DNA from: Mycobacterium xenopi
GTDB taxonomy: Bacteria > Actinomycetota > Actinomycetes > Mycobacteriales > Mycobacteriaceae
DNA length: 64,000 nucleotides
Direction: 5' to 3'
Assembly (NCBI RefSeq): GCF_009936235.1
Contig: NZ_AP022314.1
Coordinates: 1,860,001 to 1,924,000 of the forward strand
The first letter of the stretch is position 1. Every line of letters starts with the position of its first letter. Positions 41,486-50,105 of this stretch are shown here, in pieces. Position numbers and translations under genes: made by a program. A model generated the notes under the pieces. That model saw only the letters and a list, made by a program, of their open reading frames with translations, did not search any database and was not told the DNA's origin.

Positions 41486-41653
41486 CGCGGCCTCCTTCAA
41501 ACGGTAAACGGAACCGACGGTTCTGCCCTGCACGTTAGGCGCCGCCGGTCGTCAACCACAAACTCGTGCACAGTCTGGGATTCATCCACAGCCAAGTGGT
41601 CAGCCGCTTCCTGAGGCGGCGTGCATGACGGCCCCGGCGCCTACGGTCGGCGC

Positions 41654-42505
41654 ATGGCAACAGAACTTCCCGCAGAGCGACTTCACCGGCGCCTGGCTGC
41701 CCCGCCGGGTTCCGACTCCCGTTCGGATGCCGATACCGCCGACGACACCGACGACAGCGCTGACCCGAACTCGTTGCTGCCGCGCTGGCTTCCGGACGGC
41801 TCGGTTCACGGCGGGCCCGCCTGGGTGGCGAAAATCCGCGCCGACCCCGGTCGCGCCGGTGCTATCGCGCTGGCAGCGATCGCCGGGCTTGCCGTGTTGG
41901 TGACCGTGTTTACGGTCGTGCGTCACCGGCCAGCACCCGTGGTGTCGGCCAAATTGCCTCCCGTTGAAATGGTTTCGTCGGCGAGCCGCAGCCCGGGTGC
42001 TAGCCCGCCCCCCAAGGCGGATCAACCGGTGGTGGTCAGCGTCGTGGGCCTGGTCCACAAACCCGGGCTGGTCACGCTGGCGCCCGGCGCCCGCATCGCT
42101 GACGCGCTGAGTGCCGCCGGTGGTGCGATGGCGGGCGCCGACACCATCGGGCTCAACATGGCGCGCCAACTCGGCGACGGCGAGCAGATAGTGGTCGGGA
42201 TCGCGCCGGCCAAAGGTCAGCCCTCCGCACTGGGCAGTTCGGTGACTTCGGGAACGTCTGACACGCCGGCCGCGCCGGGCAAGACTTCGGGACCACCGTC
42301 GCCGAAGCCTGGCGAGGTGATCAATCTCAACACCGCGACGGTGCAGCAGCTAGATACCCTGCCCGGTATCGGGCCGGTGACGGCAGCCGCGATCGTGGCG
42401 TGGCGAGAGGCCAACGGCAAGTTCACCAGCGTGGACCAGCTTGCTGAGGTGGATGGCATTGGCCCCGCCCGGCTCGACAAGCTGCGCGCCCTGGTCCGTG
42501 TCTGA
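41654..42505 (+). CDS. comEA: ComEA-like helix-hairpin-helix DNA-binding protein
   Basis: A membrane-anchored DNA receptor-like protein of about 283 aa. A disordered Asp/Ser-rich N-terminus precedes a membrane helix (about residues 72-95, AIALAAIAGLAVLVTVFTVV). Next come an SLBB domain (VVSVVGLVHKPGLVTLAPGARIADALSAAGG) and a C-terminal double HhH (EVINLNTATVQQLDTLPGIGPVTAAAIVAWREANGKF). ATG 41654 begins MATELPAERLHRRL; GTG 41621 would add 11 residues. It precedes comEC, as in Rv2415c-Rv2414c. Mycobacteria are not known to be naturally competent, so the role is unclear. Confidence 0.87.
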   Translation: MATELPAERLHRRLAAPPGSDSRSDADTADDTDDSADPNSLLPRWLPDGSVHGGPAWVAKIRADPGRAGAIALAAIAGLAVLVTVFTVVRHRPAPVVSAKLPPVEMVSSASRSPGASPPPKADQPVVVSVVGLVHKPGLVTLAPGARIADALSAAGGAMAGADTIGLNMARQLGDGEQIVVGIAPAKGQPSALGSSVTSGTSDTPAAPGKTSGPPSPKPGEVINLNTATVQQLDTLPGIGPVTAAAIVAWREANGKFTSVDQLAEVDGIGPARLDKLRALVRV

Positions 42506-42510
42506 GACCG

Positions 42511-44085
42511 GTGCAGCATGCTGGCGTCGATACCGGATCGGCGTGGTTGGATGTGCGCTTGGTCCCAGCCGCCCTGAGCAGCTGGATGGTCACCGCCGCC
42601 GGGATCTGGTGGCCTGTCGGCGAGGTCATCGCGGTGGCTTGCCTTGCGCTGGCCGCTTTGTCGGGTGCGTGGTGGTGGCATGCGCATACCCGGCGATCAG
42701 CGGGGGTGCGCACGGTCAGCTTGGGCCTGTTGGGCGTCGGCGTGGTGGGTGCCGGCTTCGGGTTCGCGATCGCGCTGCGCACCGAAGCTGTCGATCACCA
42801 CCCGATCACCACGGCGTTCGGGCACGCGGCACCGGTGACCGTCACACCCACTGAAAGCGCGATCGCAGTTGGCCGCGGACGGCTGGTGTTTCGCGCCGCT
42901 CTGCACCGCCTCGGCAACGACGAAATGTCCGGTCGTGTTGTGGTTTTCGCGCCCACAGCGGATTTCGGCGAAGTGGTGGCGGGCCAGCCGTTGCGTTTTA
43001 CCGCGCGGATCGGCCGTCCCACCCGACGTGATCTGACGATCGCCGCGCTCAACGCGACCGGGAAGCCGGTGGTGGGCCGCATCGGATGGGTGCATCGGGT
43101 CGCGCACGCGGTCCGCGACCGGTTCGCGGTGGCAGCCCGGGAAGTGCTGCCCGCAGCGCAGGCCGCGGCACTGCCCGCGCTGGTCCTCGGCGACACCTCC
43201 GCGGTGACGACGCTGACCAGCCGGGAGTTTCGCGCCGCGGGGCTGACGCATCTGACGGCGGTTTCCGGGGCCAACGTCACCATTGTGTGTGGCGCGGTGT
43301 TGTTTTCTGCTCGGCTGATCGGGCCGCGTGCGGCGGTGGGGCTCGCCGCGGTCGCGCTGGTGGGTTTCGTGATCGTGGTACAGCCGACGGCCAGCGTCTT
43401 GCGCGCGGCGCTGATGGGTGCCATAGCGCTGCTGGGCATGTTGTCGTCGCGGCGGCGCCAGGCGATTCCCAGCCTGTCAGCCGCGGTGCTGATGGTGATG
43501 GTCGCCGCTCCCCAGCTGGCTGTCGACGTGGGCTTTGCCTTGTCGGTGGTGGCGACGGCGGCGCTGGTCGTGATCGCGCCGGTCTGGTCACGGCGCATGG
43601 TGTCGCGTGGCTGTCCCAAACCGCTCGCAGACGCGGTTTGCGTCGCCTGCGCCGCGCAGTTGGTTACTGCTCCGTTGGTAGCCGGGATCTCGGGACGCGT
43701 CAGCGTGGTGGCCGCGGTAGCCAATCTTGCAGCCGCGCCGGTTATCGCGCCGATTACCGTGCTGGGCACCGCCGCGGCCACGTTGGGTGTGTGCTGGCCC
43801 GCGGCGGCGCAGCTGCTGATCCGCTTTACCGGTCCCGAGTTGTGGTGGGTGCTCGGTGTCGCGCACTGGGCGGCCCTGGTGCCGGGTGCGAGCGTGCCCG
43901 TTCCGGCGGGCGTGCCCGGCATTGTCGTGGTCGGGGCCTGCGCCGTGGCGATCGTCGCGCTGTGGCGTTGGCGGTGGTTTCGCGCCGCCGCCGGGGGTGC
44001 CGCGGTGTGCCTGGTGGCGTGGGCATTGTCCGGGCTCATGTCCGCTGCGCCGGTGTCGGCGGGTCGTGACACGATCGTGGGGTGA
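42511..44085 (+). CDS. comEC: ComEC/Rec2-family membrane protein, without C-terminal nuclease-like domain
   Basis: A 524-residue polytopic protein with about ten membrane helices. The N-terminal DUF4131-like region (about 95-165: VTPTESAIAVGRGRLVFRAAL) is followed by the competence domain (about 230-490: FRAAGLTHLTAVSGANVTIVCG). The metallo-beta-lactamase-like domain found in full-length ComEC proteins is absent, since the gene ends after the membrane part; Rv2414c is similar in length. Start GTG 42511 is five bases after the comEA stop. Its stop overlaps holA in GTGA. Confidence 0.88.
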   Translation: MQHAGVDTGSAWLDVRLVPAALSSWMVTAAGIWWPVGEVIAVACLALAALSGAWWWHAHTRRSAGVRTVSLGLLGVGVVGAGFGFAIALRTEAVDHHPITTAFGHAAPVTVTPTESAIAVGRGRLVFRAALHRLGNDEMSGRVVVFAPTADFGEVVAGQPLRFTARIGRPTRRDLTIAALNATGKPVVGRIGWVHRVAHAVRDRFAVAAREVLPAAQAAALPALVLGDTSAVTTLTSREFRAAGLTHLTAVSGANVTIVCGAVLFSARLIGPRAAVGLAAVALVGFVIVVQPTASVLRAALMGAIALLGMLSSRRRQAIPSLSAAVLMVMVAAPQLAVDVGFALSVVATAALVVIAPVWSRRMVSRGCPKPLADAVCVACAAQLVTAPLVAGISGRVSVVAAVANLAAAPVIAPITVLGTAAATLGVCWPAAAQLLIRFTGPELWWVLGVAHWAALVPGASVPVPAGVPGIVVVGACAVAIVALWRWRWFRAAAGGAAVCLVAWALSGLMSAAPVSAGRDTIVG

Positions 44086-45050
44086 GCTTAGCGGTCGCGC
44101 CCCTGCATCTGGTGCTCGGAGACGAAGAGCTGCTGGTCGAGCGCGCCGTGGCGGCGATACTGCGATCGGTGCGTGAGCGTGCTGGCAGCGACGACGTGTC
44201 GGTGAGTCGGGTGCGCGCGGGTGATGTCGACGCCTACGAACTGGCAGAGCTGCTGAGCCCGTCACTTTTCGCCGACGAGCGGGTGGTGGTGCTGGAAGCC
44301 GCGGGCGACGCGGGCAAGGACGCGGCCAACGTCATCGCCGCGACCGCCGCCGACATCCCGTCCGGCACCGCGCTGGTCGTGGTGCATTCCGGTGGTGGGC
44401 GCGCCAAGGCCCTGGCAGGCCAATTGCGTGACCTCGGCGCCGTAGTCCACCCCTGCGCCAGGATCACCAAAGCCAGCGAGCGCGCCGAGTTCGTTCGCGG
44501 TGAGTTCCGCTCGCTGGACGTCCGGGTTGACGACGACACGGTCACCGCGTTGCTCGAGGCGGTCGGCTCCGACGTCCGTGAGCTTGCATCGGCGTGTTCG
44601 CAGCTGGTCGCCGACACCGGCGGCCACGTCGACGCCGCCGCCGTGCGCCGCTACCACAGCGGCAAGGCCGAAGTGAAGGGCTTCGACATCGCCGACAAAG
44701 CCGTGGCCGGCGACGTGGCCGGAGCAGCCGAAGCGCTGCGGTGGGCGATGATGCGTGGCGAGCCGCACGTGGTGCTCGCCGATGCGCTGGCCGAAGCGGT
44801 TCACACCATCGCCCGGGTTGGGCCGCTCTCCGGTGACCCGTACCGGCTGGCCGCGGAGCTGGGCATGCCGCCCTGGCGGGTGCAGAAAGCCCAACGCCAG
44901 GCCCGGCGGTGGTCGCGCGGCAGCGTGGCCGCGGCGATGAAACTGGTCGCCGCGCTCAACGCCGACGTCAAGGGTGCGGCCGCCGACCCGGAGTATGCGC
45001 TGGAGGCCGCGGTGAGGACGGTTGCCGAACTGGTCGCCAAGGGCCGCTGA
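44082..45050 (+). CDS. holA: DNA polymerase III delta subunit
   Basis: A clamp-loader subunit that opens the beta sliding clamp; 322 aa. Starts [25 protein letters not shown], with the GDE motif of delta subunits in the N-terminal beta-clamp-binding domain. [30 protein letters not shown]-like sequence (residues about 200-230) is the domain II helix region, and the C-terminal helical domain follows. It overlaps comEC. Matches Rv2413c. It ends at a strong bidirectional terminator. Confidence 0.93.
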   Translation: [322 protein letters not shown]

Positions 45051-45054
45051 GCAG

Positions 45055-45100
45055 ACGCAAAGGCACCCGGTTTCGTGCCGAAACGGGTGCCTTTGCGTCA
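45055..45100. terminator. bidirectional terminator between holA and rpsT
   Basis: GACGCAAAGGCACCC begins a 20-bp stem with a single bulged G, and GTGCC forms the loop. The two arms are near-perfect inverted repeats centred about 45078. It lies five bases after the holA stop and 16 bases from the rpsT stop, between convergent genes, so it probably ends both transcripts. Confidence 0.85.
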
Positions 45101-45116
45101 GCTCGCCGGCGGCTAG

Positions 45117-45377
45117 TCAGAGCTTGTTATAGGCCCGCGCCAGCGCCGACTTCTTGTTCGCCGCCTGATTTTTGTGGATCACGCCCTTGGTGGCCGCCTT
45201 GTCCAGTTTGCGGCTGGTCGAGACCAACAGCTCGGCGGCTTTGTCTTTCTCGCCGGCCGCGACGGCCTCACGAAACTTGCGGATCGCCGTGCGAACCGAC
45301 GATTTCACCGACTTGTTGCGCAGTCGTCGGCGCTCGTTGGTGCGATTGCGCTTCGCCTGCTGTTTGATGTTGGCCAC
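45117..45377 (-). CDS. rpsT: 30S ribosomal protein S20
   Basis: An 86-aa basic protein binding 16S rRNA. MANIKQQAKRNRTNERRRLRNKSVKSSVRTAIRKFREAV is the S20 signature, and the C-terminus SALARAYNKL is typical. ATG 45377 is preceded by GAAGGAA. It is monocistronic and divergent from the ATP-grasp gene. Confidence 0.98.
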   Translation of the reverse strand: MANIKQQAKRNRTNERRRLRNKSVKSSVRTAIRKFREAVAAGEKDKAAELLVSTSRKLDKAATKGVIHKNQAANKKSALARAYNKL

Positions 45378-45424
45378 GCGCCAGTTCCTTCGTCGTTCTC
45401 GAGCGGATTCGTGGGAGTCGCGGT

Positions 45425-45459
45425 TTGCCCAAACCTGTGGGCAACGACGAGACAGGGTA
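45425..45459 (-). promoter_or_regulatory. rpsT promoter -10 and leader hairpin
   Basis: On the minus strand TACCCT (45454-45459) is a plausible -10, with the start near 45447. The first transcribed bases form a hairpin, TTGCCCA/TGGGCAA (45438-45444 with 45425-45431, 6-base loop). The remaining leader of about 50 bases runs to the ribosome-binding site. S20 controls its own synthesis in enterobacteria; such a role here is inference. Confidence 0.4.
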
Positions 45460-45535
45460 TCAGCCGGTCACGCGTTCTCTCAAAGCGGAGGGCCTTGGCC
45501 TGCGGAAACGGCGTTGGTGGTGCACCATGTCATAG

Positions 45536-47215
45536 GTGGGCGTTCGTACTCTGCCCGCCGAGACCAGGCGGAATTCGCGCAGCCGGTCGCGCCCGTCGAA
45601 GCGATACCAGGGCATTTTCGACGGTTATAACAGCCCGGGCAGCTACGTCACCGCCTTCGACGAGATGTTCGACGGCCAAGGCAATGTCCGCGCGCCCTAC
45701 AAGGGGATCTACGCCGAGCTCGCTCCGTCCGACGCGTCAGAACTCGAGGCGCGCGCCGAGGCGCTGGGCCGCGCGTTTGTCGATCAGGGCATCACGTTCT
45801 CGCTGTCAGGCAAGGAACGGCCGTTTCCCCTCGACCTGATCCCGCGGGTGATTTCAGCTGCCGAGTGGGCGCGACTCGAACGCGGCATCACCCAGCGGGT
45901 CACAGCGCTGGAGATGTATCTCGACGACATCTACGGCGACCAAGAGATCTTGCGGGACGGCGTCATCCCGCGCCGACTCGTCACCTCCTGCGAGCACTTT
46001 CACCGCCAGGCCGCCGGCATCGTGCCGCCCAATGGGGTTCGCATCCACGTCGCCGGCATCGACTTGATTCGCGACCAGCGCGGCAACTTCCGAGTCCTCG
46101 AAGACAACCTGCGCTCGCCGTCAGGCGTGTCGTATGTGATGGAGAACCGGCGCACCATGGCGCGGGTTTTCCCAAACCTGTTCGCCACCCACCGGGTACG
46201 CGCAGTCGACGACTACGCCGCGCACCTGCTGCGCGCGCTGCGCAACTCCGCGGCCACCAACGAGGCCGACCCGACCGTCGTGGTGCTCACCCCGGGGGTC
46301 GCCAACGCCGCGTACTTCGAGCATTCGCTGCTGGCCCGGCAGATGGGTGTCGAACTTGTCGAGGGCCGCGACCTGTTCTGCCGCGACAACCAGGTGTATA
46401 TGCGCACCACCGAAGGCGAGCGCCAGGTCGACGTCATCTACCGCCGCATCGACGACGCGTTTTTGGACCCGCTGCAGTTTCGTCCGGACTCGGTGCTCGG
46501 GGTGGCCGGCTTGCTCAACGCCGCCCGCGCGGGCAACGTGGTGATCTCCAGCGCCGTCGGCAACGGGGTCGGCGACGACAAACTCGTCTACACCTACGTG
46601 CCGACGATCATCGAGTACTACCTCGGCGAGAAACCGTTACTGGCCAACGTGGATACTCTGCGCTGCTGGCTGGACAACGAACGTGAAGAGGTGCTGGACC
46701 GCATCGACGAACTGGTCCTCAAACCGGTTGAAGGGTCCGGCGGATACGGGATCGTTTTCGGCCCAGACGCCTCCCAGCACGAACTTGCGTTGGTGGCCAA
46801 GAAGATTCGCGACGACCCGCGCGGCTGGATCGCCCAGCCGGTGATGCAGTTGTCGACGGTGCCGACCCGGGTCGGGAACAAACTCGCCCCCCGCTACGTC
46901 GATTTGCGCCCTTTCGCGGTCAACGACGGCGACGAGGTGTGGGTGTTGCCGGGCGGACTGACCCGGGTCGCCCTCTTGGAGGGCTCCCTCCTGGTCAACT
47001 CCAGCCAGGGCGGCGGTTCGAAAGACACCTGGGTGCTCGCCCCCCGCACGTCACCGGCGCATCGCGAGCTCGGCGCGGCTGAGATCGTGCGGTCGCTGCC
47101 TGGGCCGGCCACCGGGCCTGACGGCGAGACGGCCGTCGACGGCGCCTCGTCACAACAGCGCCGACAGCCGCTGCTGGCACGCCAGCCGCAGGATCAGCAG
47201 TCGCAGCAACAGTAA
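45536..47215 (+). CDS. circularly permuted ATP-grasp protein (Rv2411c-like)
   Basis: A 559-aa member of the CP-ATP-grasp (DUF404/DUF407) family. Typical motifs: YQGIFDGYNSPGSYVTAFDEMFD near the N-terminus, GIDLIRDQRGNFRVLEDNLRSPSGVSYVMENR (metal and ATP binding), and LVLKPVEGSGGYGIVFGPDA late in the chain, reflecting the permutation. The C-terminus is Gln-rich and disordered. Genomic associations predict a peptide or amide ligase. The start GTG 45536 is uncertain because homology begins around residue 25. It heads a three-gene set with the alpha-E and transglutaminase genes. Confidence 0.9.
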   Translation: MGVRTLPAETRRNSRSRSRPSKRYQGIFDGYNSPGSYVTAFDEMFDGQGNVRAPYKGIYAELAPSDASELEARAEALGRAFVDQGITFSLSGKERPFPLDLIPRVISAAEWARLERGITQRVTALEMYLDDIYGDQEILRDGVIPRRLVTSCEHFHRQAAGIVPPNGVRIHVAGIDLIRDQRGNFRVLEDNLRSPSGVSYVMENRRTMARVFPNLFATHRVRAVDDYAAHLLRALRNSAATNEADPTVVVLTPGVANAAYFEHSLLARQMGVELVEGRDLFCRDNQVYMRTTEGERQVDVIYRRIDDAFLDPLQFRPDSVLGVAGLLNAARAGNVVISSAVGNGVGDDKLVYTYVPTIIEYYLGEKPLLANVDTLRCWLDNEREEVLDRIDELVLKPVEGSGGYGIVFGPDASQHELALVAKKIRDDPRGWIAQPVMQLSTVPTRVGNKLAPRYVDLRPFAVNDGDEVWVLPGGLTRVALLEGSLLVNSSQGGGSKDTWVLAPRTSPAHRELGAAEIVRSLPGPATGPDGETAVDGASSQQRRQPLLARQPQDQQSQQQ

Positions 47216-47228
47216 AGGCGGGCAAAGA

Positions 47229-48206
47229 ATGCTGGCACGAAACGCCGAGGCGCTGTACTGGATAGGCCGCTACGTCGAGCGCGCCGACGACACCGCACGC
47301 ATTCTCGATGTGACCGTGCACCAACTGCTCGAGGACTCCAGCGTCGACCCCGACCACACCTCCCGGGTATTGCTGCACGTGCTCGGGATGGAGCCACCGG
47401 AGTCGGAGTTAGACGTCTGGTCGCTGACTGATTTGGTGGCGTTTCGCCATAACACCCAAGGAGGCTGCTCCATCGTCGACGCGATCTCGGCTGCTCGGGA
47501 AAACGCACGCTCAGCGCGGGAAGTGACGTCCACCGAGATCTGGGAATGCCTGAATACCACTTACAACGCACTCGCCGAACGCGAGCGGGCAGCCAAACGC
47601 TTTGGGCCGCATGACTTTCTATCGTTCGTCGAAGGTCGTGCAGCGATGTTCGCGGGTCTGGCCGACTCGACGCTGTCCCGTGACGACGGCTACCGCTTCA
47701 TGATGCTGGGTCGCGCGATCGAACGTGTGGATATGACGGTGCGGCTGTTGCTTTCACGCGTAGGGGACAGCGCGTCATCGCCGGCGTGGGTGACGGTTTT
47801 GCGCTCAGCCGGGGCGCACGACACCTACCTACGCACCTACCGCGGCGTGCTGGACGCCAACCGGGTGGTCGAGTTCATGCTGTTGGACCGGCTTTTCCCG
47901 CGCTCGATCTTCTTCTCGCTGAAGGTGGCCGAACACAACCTCGACGAGCTGCTGCGTCACCCGCAGAGCCGGGTCGGTGCGACCGCGGAAGCCCAGCGGC
48001 TGCTCGGTCGGGCCCGCAGTGAACTCGAATTCCTGCAACCGGGTGCGCTGCTCGAGTCGCTGGAGTCCCGGCTGGCCGGCCTGCAAAACACCTGCCGCGA
48101 AGTCGGAGACGCGTTGGCGCTGCAGTACTTTCATGTCGCGCCGTGGGTGGCGTGGTCCGATGTGGGTCAACGTCGCCCACAGCCGGCCGTGCGGGGGAAG
48201 GCCTGA
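47229..48206 (+). CDS. alpha-E domain protein (Rv2410c-like)
   Basis: A 325-residue all-helical alpha-E (DUF403) protein. It begins MLARNAEALYWIGRYVERADDTARILDV, diagnostic of the family, and later has SFVEGRAAMFAGLADSTLSRDDGYRFMMLGRAIERVDMTVRLL. It lies 13 bases after the ATP-grasp gene, and its stop overlaps the transglutaminase start. Alpha-E proteins lack a known activity and are nearly always linked to CP-ATP-grasp and transglutaminase genes. Confidence 0.92.
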   Translation: MLARNAEALYWIGRYVERADDTARILDVTVHQLLEDSSVDPDHTSRVLLHVLGMEPPESELDVWSLTDLVAFRHNTQGGCSIVDAISAARENARSAREVTSTEIWECLNTTYNALAERERAAKRFGPHDFLSFVEGRAAMFAGLADSTLSRDDGYRFMMLGRAIERVDMTVRLLLSRVGDSASSPAWVTVLRSAGAHDTYLRTYRGVLDANRVVEFMLLDRLFPRSIFFSLKVAEHNLDELLRHPQSRVGATAEAQRLLGRARSELEFLQPGALLESLESRLAGLQNTCREVGDALALQYFHVAPWVAWSDVGQRRPQPAVRGKA

Positions 48207-49045
48207 TGTGGCGGATGCGGGTGGTGCACACCACGGGCTATGCTTACCCTTCGCCGGTTACCGCGTCGTATAACGAGGCCCGGCTGACACCGCGGTCGGA
48301 CACACGGCAGAACGTGATTCTCAACCGCGTCGAGACGGTGCCGGCTACCCGGTCATACCGCTATGTCGACTACTGGGGCACCGCAGTGACCGCGTTCGAT
48401 CTGCACGCCCCGCACAGCGAACTGACAGTCACATCGTCCTCGGTTGTGGAGACGGACCGTCTCGAACCGCCGGCCGAGAAGGCGAGTTGGGCCCAGCTAC
48501 AAACCGAGGCGGTGGTCGATCGGTTCGACGAGGTGCTCGTCCCGACCGGCTATACCCCGGCGAGCAGACGCGTTGCCGCCGTGGGCAGGAGGATCGCCAA
48601 ATACCATGAGCCGGGCGATGCTGTCGTTGCCGCCGCCCGGTGGGTGCGCAGCGAACTGCGCTACCTACCGGGTACTACCGGCGTGCACTTCTCGGGACTA
48701 GACGCGCTGCGTGAGGGTATGGGGGTATGCCAGGATTTCGCGCACTTGTCGCTGACTTTGCTGCGCAGCATGGGAATTCCGGCGCGATACGTGTCCGGAT
48801 ACCTGCATCCCGACCGCGACGGTGTGGTGGGGCAGACGGTGGACGGGCAAAGTCACGCGTGGATCCAGGCGTGGACCGGGGCCTGGTGGGACTATGACCC
48901 GACGAATGACACTGAGATCAACGAGCAGTACATCAGTGTGGGAGTGGGCCGCGACTACTCGGACGTGTCGCCGCTGAAAGGCATCTACTCCGGGGAGGGT
49001 GCGACCGACCTCGACGTGATCGTCGAGATCACCAGACTGGCTTAG
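48206..49045 (+). CDS. transglutaminase-like cysteine protease (Rv2409c-like)
   Basis: A 279-aa protein with an N-terminal beta-rich region (HTTGYAYPSPVTASYNEARLTPR) and a transglutaminase-like papain fold. The nucleophile Cys is in GVCQDFAHLSLTLLRSMGIPARYVSGY, the His in HAWIQAWTGAWWDYDPTN, and the Asp in that same stretch. ATG 48206 overlaps the preceding stop by one base and gives the same length as Rv2409c. It closes the predicted peptide-modification operon. Confidence 0.93.
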   Translation: MWRMRVVHTTGYAYPSPVTASYNEARLTPRSDTRQNVILNRVETVPATRSYRYVDYWGTAVTAFDLHAPHSELTVTSSSVVETDRLEPPAEKASWAQLQTEAVVDRFDEVLVPTGYTPASRRVAAVGRRIAKYHEPGDAVVAAARWVRSELRYLPGTTGVHFSGLDALREGMGVCQDFAHLSLTLLRSMGIPARYVSGYLHPDRDGVVGQTVDGQSHAWIQAWTGAWWDYDPTNDTEINEQYISVGVGRDYSDVSPLKGIYSGEGATDLDVIVEITRLA

Positions 49046-49457
49046 CCCCGGCCTCGCATTTTGTTGAGCAGAGGAACGACCCGTCCGCCAAATCGGTCGG
49101 GTGGTGGCCTGGGGCGCTGTTCTCGCCGGGCCCGGCCGCCTGGTGAACGGGTCCGGCGCGCTTGGCTGTCGTGGCGCCCTCCTGCACTGACGAGTGGTAG
49201 TCAGCGATGTCCCTGATCCGCTGCTGTGGCAGCTTCCTGACGAAATCCTAAGAATCACAGTGTGCACCAATGCATCTGCTCCGCAGGCCAGCTCGTGGAG
49301 GCCCTCGCATGGCACCGTGTCGCCGGCCAGGCTAATTCAGAGGTTTCACTTCACCATGCCGCAGGGTTCACGCAAGCGATGCGGCCGACTGGCGCTGCCC
49401 ACTGTGGTTTTCCCACAACGTTTTTGACATGGCACATCTGCGTGGGCGAGATCGTCG
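49046..49457. other. gene-free stretch after the transglutaminase gene
   Basis: I see no gene I can support in these bases. An open frame at 49262-49555 has low-complexity, Cys/His-scattered sequence, no ribosome-binding site and overlaps the promoter at 49458. In M. tuberculosis this interval carries PE24 and Rv2407, neither of which is recognisable here. Confidence 0.5.
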
Positions 49458-49487
49458 TTGACTTAGCGCATTTAAAGTGTTTAGGGT
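49458..49487 (+). promoter_or_regulatory. sigma-A-type promoter for the Gly/Ser-rich secreted gene
   Basis: TTGACT (49458-49463), an 18-base spacer and TAGGGT (49482-49487) form a good promoter. The predicted start near 49494 leaves a leader of about 115 bases before ATG 49610. Confidence 0.55.
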
Positions 49488-49609
49488 GGCTGAAGTCCCT
49501 GCTTGGAGGGGACACGTGGGGGGTTCTCGAATTTGCGCCCGGGGTTGTTGGCTGAGCGCACCCCAACCGCGGTACTAGAACCACGAGGTGAAACCGATTG
49601 GAGGGCTTC

Positions 49610-49947
49610 ATGAGCCACAATGCATACCACCGGCGACGCGGTATCGCTGTCGGCCTGGGGATCGCTGCCGGCGCCGTCCTGGCCGCCGGGCTCATCCCGC
49701 TGGCGGCGGCGTCGCCCGGGCCGACGACCATGATTTCGACGGGTCCGCCGGTACGTCGGCGGGCGGGTCAGCAAGTGTCACCGGGCCGTTCGATATTTCG
49801 GGTGGTAGTTCAGTAGGTGGGTCGGGCAGGCTCGGCGATAACGGCGGCCGTCTGTCCACTGGAGGTTCCGATAATTTCGGCGGACCGCTGGGGTCTTTCC
49901 GCGATTCCGCTGGCCTGGACACGGGCGTTGCGTTCCCGGGCTTCTGA
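49610..49947 (+). pseudogene. small secreted Gly/Ser/Asp-rich protein, single frameshift
   Basis: ATG 49610, with TTGGAGGG six bases upstream, encodes a classical signal peptide (basic HNAYHRRRG, then IAVGLGIAAGAVLAAGLIPLAAA). At about 49715-49720 (CCCGGG) one base appears missing. Restoring one G joins the signal peptide to ADDHDFDGSAGTSAGGSASV and then Gly/Ser-rich sequence with repeated GGS and GS, ending GLDTGVAFPGF at 49945. The repaired product is about 112 aa, with an exported low-complexity region. No family recognised. As read, the first frame stops at 49816. Confidence 0.6.
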
Positions 49948-50105
49948 AACGAACACGCTGGTTATCCGGTGAGTCAGCCGCCCGGTCGCGCGTTTCGGTG
50001 CCGGGCGGCTGTCTTCGCCGCTGTGGCCGCATCCGGGTAGTGCTTCCACGCCCAGCAAGAACGCGTAGCCTGATGTGAACCACCTCACAACCGGCGGGAG
50101 GCGCT

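Noticed and set aside
49262..49555. 97-codon open frame before the secreted gene
   Set aside because: It overlaps the promoter at 49458-49487, lacks a ribosome-binding site and resembles no family.
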